Assembly: GCA_024643915.1 (NCBI GenBank)
Contig: JAHEMB010000275.1
Span: 1 to 5,820 of the forward strand
Reading direction: 5' to 3'
DNA length: 5,820 nt
Origin: Rhodothermaceae bacterium
GTDB taxonomy: Bacteria > Bacteroidota > Rhodothermia > Rhodothermales > JAHEMB01
The notes below the pieces were generated by a model, which was not told the origin of the DNA, ran no database searches, and saw only the letters and a list, made by a program, of their open reading frames with translations. A program made the translations under genes and the position numbers. Numbering within the stretch: the first letter of the stretch is position 1; each line of letters opens with the position of its first letter. Shown one piece after another: positions 1 through 5,471 of this stretch.

Positions 1-1824
1 ACGCTCGATGTGGGCACCCTCCTCGTGCTGATGATGCTGCCGGCGCTCGTGGTCGGCACCGGCTTCCTGGGGATGCTCTTGGGGCGGGGGCGAAAAACGC
101 TCATCCTGACAGACAACCGGGCGCGGCTCCTCTCGGGCAGCCTGGGCGCCCTCTTCGCCATCCTGGCCCTCTTCGCCGTGGCGCCCACCGGGGTCGTCTT
201 CTTCCCCGAAACCGATCCCAACCAGATCCGCATCACGGTGGAGGCGCCCCTGGGCACCAACATCGAGGCGTCAAACCAGCTGGCGCTGGAGGCGCAGCAG
301 CGGATCGACGCCCTCCTGCAGGAAAACCCCTCGGCGGAGCAGAACATGCAGAACGCCCAGGTCAACGTGGGCGTGGCCGGCGACGCCGGCTTTGGCGGGG
401 GCGCGGCCAGCCCCGAGCGCAGCCGCCTCACGCTCAACCTCGTCGATTACGGGGTGCGCGAGGAGGCTTCGCCCCAGACGCTCGCCCGCATCCGCGAAGG
501 TCTTGCGGGCATCCCCGGCACCTCCATCGAGATCGACAAGGACCAGAGCGGTCCGCCCACCGGCCCGCCCGTCAGCATCGAGATCTCCGGTCCGGAATTC
601 AATCGCCTCGCGGCCATCGCGCGTGAGGTGAAGCAGGACCTGACGCGCGCCGCCGAGACGGGCCAAATCGCCGGGCTGGTGGACGTGCGCGACAACCTCA
701 ACATGGGCCGCCCCGAGCAGCGCATCGTCATCGACCGGGAGCGCGCTGCGCAGTTTGGCCTTTCGACGCGCCAGGTCGCCACCACCATCCGCACCGCCAT
801 GAACGGCACCGTCGCCACCACCTACCGCGACGGCGAAGAAGAGTACGACGTGACCGTGCGCCTGGCCGAGACGGACAGGGGGAGCCTGGAGAGCGTCCGC
901 GACATCACCATCAAGCACGAAGGTCAGCAGATCCCCCTCGTCGCCGTGGCGGACTTCGAGACGGGCAGCGGCGTGGGCTCCATCACCCGGCTGGATCTGG
1001 AGCCGGTGGTGACGGTGGAGGGCGGCACGGCGGCGGGCTACACCGCCCAGGAGGTGCTGCCCCAGGTGCAGACCTTTCTGGCCGACTACCGGGAGAACCT
1101 GCCGGCGGGCTACACGATGTCCTACACGGGCGAGAGTGAGGACCAGCAGGAGAGCTTCGGCTTCCTTACCACCGCCCTGCTGCTGGGCGTGGCGCTCATC
1201 TTTATGATTCTCATCGCCCAATTCAATTCCGTGGCGCAGCCGTTCCTCATCATGGTGGCCCTCGGCCTGAGCCTGATCGGCGTCCTGTTGGGCCTCATCC
1301 TCACGCGCACGCCGTTCGGGCTGATGACCTTCATCGGGCTCATTTCGCTCGCCGGCATCGTGGTCAACAACAACATCGTCCTGGTGGACTACGCGATGCA
1401 ACTCCGCGCGCGGGGTATGGAGAAACAGGAAGCCATCCTCGAAGCCGGGGCCACCCGCCTGCGGCCCGTGCTGCTGACCGCCCTTACCACCGTCATCGGC
1501 CTGATCCCCCTCACCTTCGGCATCAACATCGATTTCGTGGGGCTCCTCACCGACCTCTCCCCGAACTTCCAGATCGGCTCCGAAAACACGCAGTTCTGGG
1601 GGCCGATGGGCACCACCATCATCAGCGGCCTCACCTTCGCCACGTTCCTCACGCTCGTCATCGTGCCGGTGATGTACTCCATCTTCGATTCGCTCGGCGT
1701 GCAACTGGCCGCCGTCTTCGCCAAGAAAAGAAAGGTCTCAGCGATCGCTCCGGCGCAAGAGGCGGTCCCGACCTACGCGACGATTCCGAACGGCCAGGTC
1801 AAATACGAGGAAGAAGCGCGGTAG
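1..1824 (+). CDS. RND (HAE-1/AcrB-like) efflux pump inner-membrane subunit, C-terminal part (5' truncated by window)
   Basis: This is the second half of a proton-driven RND transporter, the inner-membrane pump of a tripartite efflux system with a periplasmic adaptor and an outer-membrane channel. The frame is open from base 1, so the GTG at 10 is not a true start; about 607 codons are visible of a family length near 1000-1150. Numbering from base 1: hydrophobic helices at about 5-27 and 41-60, the conserved FFPETDP junction at about 62-68, a large periplasmic porter/docking loop to about 385 including GPPTGPPVSIEISG, then helices at about 386-407, 414-434, 439-463, 487-505 and 541-565. The helix-10 motif reads GIVVNNNIVLVDY (452-464), with Asn456 where AcrB has Lys940. 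A loop of about 25 residues (DFVGLL...FWGPMG) precedes the last helix, as in Bacteroidota-type pumps. A charged tail ends the protein. The substrate cannot be read from this half. An MMPL-type lipid exporter is less likely. Confidence 0.93.
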   Translation, partial: TLDVGTLLVLMMLPALVVGTGFLGMLLGRGRKTLILTDNRARLLSGSLGALFAILALFAVAPTGVVFFPETDPNQIRITVEAPLGTNIEASNQLALEAQQRIDALLQENPSAEQNMQNAQVNVGVAGDAGFGGGAASPERSRLTLNLVDYGVREEASPQTLARIREGLAGIPGTSIEIDKDQSGPPTGPPVSIEISGPEFNRLAAIAREVKQDLTRAAETGQIAGLVDVRDNLNMGRPEQRIVIDRERAAQFGLSTRQVATTIRTAMNGTVATTYRDGEEEYDVTVRLAETDRGSLESVRDITIKHEGQQIPLVAVADFETGSGVGSITRLDLEPVVTVEGGTAAGYTAQEVLPQVQTFLADYRENLPAGYTMSYTGESEDQQESFGFLTTALLLGVALIFMILIAQFNSVAQPFLIMVALGLSLIGVLLGLILTRTPFGLMTFIGLISLAGIVVNNNIVLVDYAMQLRARGMEKQEAILEAGATRLRPVLLTALTTVIGLIPLTFGINIDFVGLLTDLSPNFQIGSENTQFWGPMGTTIISGLTFATFLTLVIVPVMYSIFDSLGVQLAAVFAKKRKVSAIAPAQEAVPTYATIPNGQVKYEEEAR

Positions 1825-1861
1825 CGACATTTCATCATCCACAACCCATCCCCGGCTACCC

Positions 1862-2245
1862 ATGCTTGATACCCCGTTGCTGGTTACTCTGTTGAGCGGC
1901 ACCCCGAGCATCGTCGCCTTCCTTGTTGAAGGCCCTGTGACGGCCGCCGACGTGGAGCGCATCAGTGTGATGATTGAGTCGGCGCTCGCACGGAGTGAAA
2001 CGGTAAACCTTTTTGCTGAGATCGAGGACCTGAAAGGCTTCACCCCCGAAGCCGTCTTGAAGGACCTGACCTATGGCCTGAAAAAGCTGAAGGACCTGTC
2101 GCGGTTCGGCAAGGTCGCCCTCGTCACCGATCAGGATTGGGTGCGAAGGGTGGTGGTGGCCGAGGCGAAGCTTTTCCCCGGCGTCGAAATCAAAACGTTT
2201 CCCTCCGGGGAAAAGAGACAGGCGCTGGCCTGGGTCAGAAGTTAG
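1862..2245 (+). CDS. SpoIIAA-like (STAS/SEC14-type) small cytosolic protein
   Basis: This 127-residue protein resembles the SpoIIAA-like family (formerly DUF3478), which adopts a STAS/SEC14-like alpha/beta fold. The pattern is visible: a first strand ending in FLVEGPVTAADVERI (about 20-34), a helix, a strand VNLFAEIEDLKGFTPEAV (48-65), a helix LTYGLKKLKDLSRFG, a strand KVALVTDQDWVRRVV (84-98), and a C-terminal segment with a FPGVEIKTFPSGEKRQALAWV end typical of the family. No signal peptide or membrane helix is present, so it should be cytosolic or peripheral. The molecular function of the family is not settled; related folds bind lipids or nucleotides or act as regulatory partners. The ATG lies 37 bases after the pump gene and has no clear Shine-Dalgarno sequence. 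The next gene starts 24 bases downstream in the same frame. The family assignment is fairly sure; any role is unknown. Confidence 0.82.
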   Translation: MLDTPLLVTLLSGTPSIVAFLVEGPVTAADVERISVMIESALARSETVNLFAEIEDLKGFTPEAVLKDLTYGLKKLKDLSRFGKVALVTDQDWVRRVVVAEAKLFPGVEIKTFPSGEKRQALAWVRS

Positions 2246-2269
2246 CCAACTCAACTTTTTCTCAAGATC

Positions 2270-2944
2270 ATGTTGCATCACGAAATCGTTCCTTTGACGC
2301 CGCTGCAGCAGCTCGCCGGGCGGCACACCCAGCAATCCCTCGCCCAATCGGCGCAGTCGACGTTGCACACCGAAGTCGAGGTCGATCCGAGGATGGACGC
2401 GCGGGTGGGAGGGGCGCCGGACGCAACGCTCCTGCCGGTCAACCCCCATGTGCTGCATGCCGTGGCCCTGGCCCTCAAAGAGCATCCCTGGATGAACGCC
2501 CACCTCGTCGGCGAGGAGCTGGCCGTGTACCACGAGGTCAATGTCGGCGTGATGATGGGGCGCGAGGACGGCGTCATTGCGCCCGTCGTGCGCGACGCCG
2601 CGTCGAAGCCGGTCCGGGTACTGGCAGGGGTGCTGCACGACCTCATGGAGGAAGCACGCAACGGGCACTTCAAGCTCGAAGACATGCGCAGCGCCACCTT
2701 CGTCGTGGCCGACCTGAGCGCGTACGGCATCGATGCGTTCACGCCCATCCTGCCGCTCGGCAAAGTCGGCGCCCTCGGGGTCGGGCGCACACGCACCGTT
2801 TATCTGCCCACCGCCGACGGTCCGCGCACGGCCCACCTGATGACGCTCAGTCTGACCTTCGACCACCGCGCCACGGACGGCATCCGCGCGGCGCGTTTCC
2901 TGGCCGCCGTCGCCGAGAAGCTGGCCGCGCCGGCCCTGGTATAG
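2270..2944 (+). CDS. Stand-alone 2-oxoacid dehydrogenase E2 acyltransferase catalytic domain, no lipoyl domain
   Basis: The 224 residues match the catalytic domain of dihydrolipoamide acyltransferases (E2 of pyruvate, 2-oxoglutarate or branched-chain dehydrogenases; CAT-like fold), which transfer acyl groups between lipoamide and CoA. Landmarks in order: VPLTPLQQLAGRH (7-19, domain start), HTEVEVD (33-39), MNAHLVGEELAVYHEVNVGV (75-94), EDGVIAPVVRDA (99-110), TFVVADLSAYGIDAFTPI (143-160), GALGVGR (167-173) and the active-site motif FDHRATDG (197-204) with His199 and Asp203. The canonical TFTISNLG stretch reads TFVVADLS, so the oxyanion-stabilising Ser appears to be Ala147. The lipoyl and E1/E3-binding domains of a normal E2 (about 400 residues or more) are absent: an in-frame stop at 2243-2245 lies only 24 bases upstream, and no E1 or E3 gene is nearby. 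It may be a free CoA-dependent acyltransferase or a structural relative. The fold is sure; substrate and activity are open. Confidence 0.85.
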   Translation: MLHHEIVPLTPLQQLAGRHTQQSLAQSAQSTLHTEVEVDPRMDARVGGAPDATLLPVNPHVLHAVALALKEHPWMNAHLVGEELAVYHEVNVGVMMGREDGVIAPVVRDAASKPVRVLAGVLHDLMEEARNGHFKLEDMRSATFVVADLSAYGIDAFTPILPLGKVGALGVGRTRTVYLPTADGPRTAHLMTLSLTFDHRATDGIRAARFLAAVAEKLAAPALV

Positions 2945-2949
2945 GCCTG

Positions 2950-4080
2950 ATGCTCGATCTGAACACATTCATCGACGAAACCCTGCTGCGCACGTCTTTT
3001 CTGGGCGGTACGGTGGAGCAATGGCTGCTCCTGCTGGGGGCCGTCGTGCTCACGACCCTCCTGCTGATCCTGCTGCGCCGGGTGATTGCCTGGCGGCTGA
3101 CCGTCTATGCCGGGCGTCAGATGACCCCCACCGAGGAAGTCGTCTCCGACGTGCTGGCCAAGACGCGGGTGTACTTCCTGCTGGCCCTGGCCCTCTACGG
3201 CGGCGCCGTTTTCATGGGGTGGGACGAGCGCGGGATGAAGCTCATCGGCTGGCTGCTGACGCTTGCCGCCATCCTCCAGGCCGGGCGGTGGGGCAACAGC
3301 CTCCTCACCCTCTGGACCGAGCGGTATCGACGGCGCCATCTGGCCGACAATGCCTCCAGCGTGACGACCATGCAGGCGTTCAGCTTCCTCGGTCGCCTCG
3401 TGCTCTGGTCGGTCGTGTTGCTGCTGGCCTTGAGCAACCTTGGCGTCGATGTGACGGCGCTCATCGCGGGCGTCGGGGTGACGGGCATTGCGGTGGGCCT
3501 GGCCCTGCAAAACGTCCTCGGCGACCTTTTCGCATCCCTCTCCATCGTGCTCGACAAGCCCTTCGTCCTCGGCGACTTCCTGATCGTTGGGGAGCACATC
3601 GGCGAGGTGGAGCACATCGGGCTCAAATCCACCCGCGTGCGCAGCCTGGGCGGCGAGCAGATCATCTTCTCCAACGGCGATCTGCTGAGCAGCCGCATCC
3701 GCAACTACAAACGGATGATCGAGCGCCGCGTGCTCTTTTCCCTCGGCGTGACCTACCAGACGCCGCACGCGAACCTGGCGGCGATCCCCAGTATGCTCCG
3801 CGAGATCATCGAGGCGCAGGGTGCGACCCGGTTTGACCGGGCACACTTCAAGGGCTACGCGGATTCCTCGCTCACCTTCGAGGTCGTCTACTACGTCCTC
3901 AGCGCCGAGTACAACCGCTACATGGACATCCAGCAGGCGGTCAACCTGGCGATTTATGAGCGCTTCGAGCAAAAAGGGATCGACTTCGCCTACCCGACGC
4001 AAACCGTTTATCTTCAGCCTAGCGGTGGAAAAGGTGCTGCCACGAATGGACACCGGGAGCTAGAGGCGTTGCTAACATGA
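2950..4080 (+). CDS. MscS-family mechanosensitive ion channel
   Basis: This 376-residue inner-membrane protein is a small-conductance mechanosensitive channel, which opens under membrane tension to release solutes during hypo-osmotic shock. Hydrophobic helices lie at about 24-43, 74-92, 97-115, 144-163 and 168-190. The last is the pore helix, with the Gly/Ala pattern GVGVTGIAVGLALQNVLGDL (174-193), followed by the beta domain (LDKPFVLGDFLIVG, 201-214; GEVEHIGLKSTRVRSLGGEQIIFSNG, 218-243) and the alpha/beta vestibule ending in GIDFAYPTQTVYL (343-355). Five helices exceed the three of E. coli MscS, as in other extended members. The frame is open far upstream (to 2137), but that part overlaps the E2-like gene and is not protein-like. 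The ATG at 2950, 5 bases after the previous stop, begins a normal N-terminus. No strong ribosome site is seen, so coupling to the upstream gene is likely. Its stop overlaps the next start. Confidence 0.94.
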   Translation: MLDLNTFIDETLLRTSFLGGTVEQWLLLLGAVVLTTLLLILLRRVIAWRLTVYAGRQMTPTEEVVSDVLAKTRVYFLLALALYGGAVFMGWDERGMKLIGWLLTLAAILQAGRWGNSLLTLWTERYRRRHLADNASSVTTMQAFSFLGRLVLWSVVLLLALSNLGVDVTALIAGVGVTGIAVGLALQNVLGDLFASLSIVLDKPFVLGDFLIVGEHIGEVEHIGLKSTRVRSLGGEQIIFSNGDLLSSRIRNYKRMIERRVLFSLGVTYQTPHANLAAIPSMLREIIEAQGATRFDRAHFKGYADSSLTFEVVYYVLSAEYNRYMDIQQAVNLAIYERFEQKGIDFAYPTQTVYLQPSGGKGAATNGHRELEALLT

Positions 4081-4421
4081 TCCACATCGCGCTTCATTTT
4101 GCCGTGCCCGTGGTTGTCGCGCTCGCCGTCTACCGGAGCCGCTGGCGGCGTGCCGCCTTCGTCCTGATAGCGACGATGCTCGTCGATCTCGACCACCTGC
4201 TCGCCAACCCCTTTTACGATCCTGAGCGGTGCTCGATTGGCTTTCACCCGTTACATACGCTGCCGGCCATCGTGCTCTACGCCCTCCTGTTTGCGCTTCC
4301 TCTCGTGGTGGGTCGAAAGGCAGACGCGCCTGGTCTGCGGCCTGCTGCGTGGACGCTGCATCTGATCGGGTTGGGCCTGCTGATCCACATGGCGCTGGAC
4401 TGGAGCGATTGCATCCGCTAG
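4077..4421 (+). CDS. Small multi-helix membrane protein, DUF6122-like, with putative metal-binding His/Asp pattern
   Basis: The 114 residues form about four hydrophobic segments (about 5-20, 26-38, 61-79, 92-107). I recognise it as resembling the DUF6122 family from the core DLDHLLANPFYDPERCSIGF (37-56) followed by HPLHT (57-61); this is from memory of the family. His3, His7, Asp37, Asp39, His40, His57, His60, His95, His104 and Asp108 lie at or near membrane helix ends. The order HxxxH, DxDH, HxxH, HxxxD recalls the YdjM/DUF457 membrane-bound metal-dependent hydrolases, so a metal site and hydrolase-like role are plausible but unproven. The start codon overlaps the MscS stop (ATGA at 4077-4080), and a GAGG at 4063-4066 sits 10 bases before it, so translation is probably coupled to the channel gene. 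No signal peptide other than the first helix is seen. Confidence 0.75.
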   Translation: MIHIALHFAVPVVVALAVYRSRWRRAAFVLIATMLVDLDHLLANPFYDPERCSIGFHPLHTLPAIVLYALLFALPLVVGRKADAPGLRPAAWTLHLIGLGLLIHMALDWSDCIR

Positions 4422-4507
4422 GACCGCAGAAAAAGCAGCGGCGCTCATAGTGGCTGAGGCGACAGCGAAAGGACGTTATCGAATACACCGTAAACGAAAA
4501 AGAAACC

Positions 4508-5239
4508 ATGCAAATAAAGTATCGAATGCTGAGGCGGATCGTAGGGCTTGCGATGGTACTGGCGGTTGCCGTGGGCACTACACACCCGGCCTCGGCGCAA
4601 CACTTCGAACGCCTCGGCAACGTGACCTACTTCGGCGCGGGGGGCAACGTTATCGACGTAGACGGCCTGAGCAGCCGCCTTGAAGCGCGGGGATACGGCG
4701 CCCTTTCGGAGGGGGGCCTGTGGGCCGGCACAGCCAACGCCACCTTCATCGGGCGGTTCGTGCTGGGCGCAGATGCCAGCAGGCTGCGCAAGGAAACGCG
4801 CTCGAACGCGGATTTCACCTCTTCCCTGAGCGGCACCTACGGCACGTTCAACCTCGGCTACGTGCTGGTCTCCAGCGGCACGCTACGGGTCTACCCATAC
4901 GTGGGCGCCGGCTATGGCTCCTTCACGCTACAAATTACCGAGGACGACGAGAGCCTCTCGTTCGATCAGGTCCTCGACGACCCGCGCCAGGGTGCCTCGC
5001 TCAAGAATCGAGGCTGGCTCATTAATGCCGGGGCCGGGGCGGATTACCTCGTGGGGTTGCGCCGGGCAGAGGAGCGCGTCTCCGGCCTCGCCTTCGGCGT
5101 GCGGGGCGGCTATCTCTTCACCCCGAAGACGGAGAATTGGGAGATGATGAACGCAGTGGAGATAGCGGGCAACCCTGACTTGACGCCCTCCGGCCCATAC
5201 TTCCGCGTCTACGTCGGCTTCGGCTATCTACTTCGATAA
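4508..5239 (+). CDS. Exported outer-membrane beta-barrel protein of unknown function
   Basis: This 243-residue protein begins with a Sec signal peptide: basic MQIKYRMLRR, a hydrophobic core LAMVLAVAVG and a probable signal peptidase I site after ASA at residue 30. There is no lipobox cysteine. The mature part alternates polar and hydrophobic residues with many Gly and Tyr, as in small beta barrels: YFGAGGNV (41-48), YGTFNLGYVLVSSG (111-124), LRVYPYVGAGYGSFTLQI (126-143), LINAGAGADYLVGL (171-184), LAFGVRGGYLFTP (194-206) and a C-terminal strand YFRVYVGFGYLLR (231-243). An acidic segment (TEDDESLSFDQVLDDP, 144-159) and the stretch ENWEMMNAVEIAGNPDLTPSGP (209-230) would be loops. It probably sits in the outer membrane as a barrel of about eight strands. 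The 86 bases upstream hold no clear terminator or promoter; an A-rich run (about 4497-4505) before the ATG may replace a Shine-Dalgarno site. Met7 is an alternative start. The function is unrecognised. Confidence 0.8.
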   Translation: MQIKYRMLRRIVGLAMVLAVAVGTTHPASAQHFERLGNVTYFGAGGNVIDVDGLSSRLEARGYGALSEGGLWAGTANATFIGRFVLGADASRLRKETRSNADFTSSLSGTYGTFNLGYVLVSSGTLRVYPYVGAGYGSFTLQITEDDESLSFDQVLDDPRQGASLKNRGWLINAGAGADYLVGLRRAEERVSGLAFGVRGGYLFTPKTENWEMMNAVEIAGNPDLTPSGPYFRVYVGFGYLLR

Positions 5240-5471
5240 CATGGCTCGAACTACGACTTCTGTATCCTCGCATTCCGCTTGCCTTCGCGGTGAGTCGTCG
5301 GCGGCAAAGGCCGACGTTGACGCCGCCGAGGTGGTGCGGGGCCTGTGTGTGGACGCGGGAGTCTTTCTTTCCAGACGACCAGCTTCACGGAGGCGTGCGC
5401 GTCCGAGCACTGCCTGGCTGATGCTTGTGCTACCCGGAGCAAAGGCGCACGAAGACGCCAGCCCTCCAAGC
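5240..5471 (+). other. Intergenic region between barrel protein and patatin genes, with a GC-rich inverted repeat
   Basis: I see no gene I would defend in these 232 bases. A perfect 7-base inverted repeat pairs CGTCGGC (5296-5302) with GCCGACG (5310-5316) over a 7-base loop. An overlapping 8-base pairing, TCGGCGGC (5298-5305) with GCCGCCGA (5322-5329), excludes it. Neither is followed directly by a T-run, so a classical intrinsic terminator is not supported. It may be a terminator for the barrel gene, a leader structure for the patatin gene, or chance in GC-rich DNA. No convincing sigma-70 or Bacteroidota-type promoter was found. Confidence 0.35.

Noticed and set aside
271..1704. A 477-codon open frame on the minus strand inside the RND gene
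   Set aside because: Its product is a low-complexity His/Arg/Asp/Glu-rich string typical of the antisense of GC-rich coding DNA, and the + strand frame is an unmistakable RND pump.
2137..2949. A long N-terminal extension of the MscS gene upstream of 2950
   Set aside because: The frame is open, but the translation is Arg/Gly/Ala-rich noise and overlaps the E2-like gene completely; the channel has a normal N-terminus from the ATG at 2950.
1856..2968. A 370-codon open frame on the minus strand across the SpoIIAA-like and E2-like genes
   Set aside because: It has no recognisable domain, its composition is that of an antisense shadow, and it spans two well-supported + strand genes.
3021..3836. 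A 271-codon + strand frame inside the MscS gene
   Set aside because: The product is Pro/Arg/Gly-rich and is a frame shadow of the channel gene.
2800..4053. A 417-codon open frame on the minus strand opposite the MscS gene
   Set aside because: The product is Asp/Glu/Gln/His-rich without membrane or domain pattern; the opposite strand encodes a clear MscS channel.
4422..4507. A possible terminator or promoter between the DUF6122-like and barrel genes
   Set aside because: Only a 4-bp stem (CCGC 4424-4427 with GCGG 4438-4441) without a T-run was found, and no -35/-10 or Bacteroidota-type promoter pair stands out.
5394..5451. A 7-base inverted repeat (5394-5400 with 5445-5451)
   Set aside because: The 44-base loop and short arms are expected by chance in GC-rich DNA.
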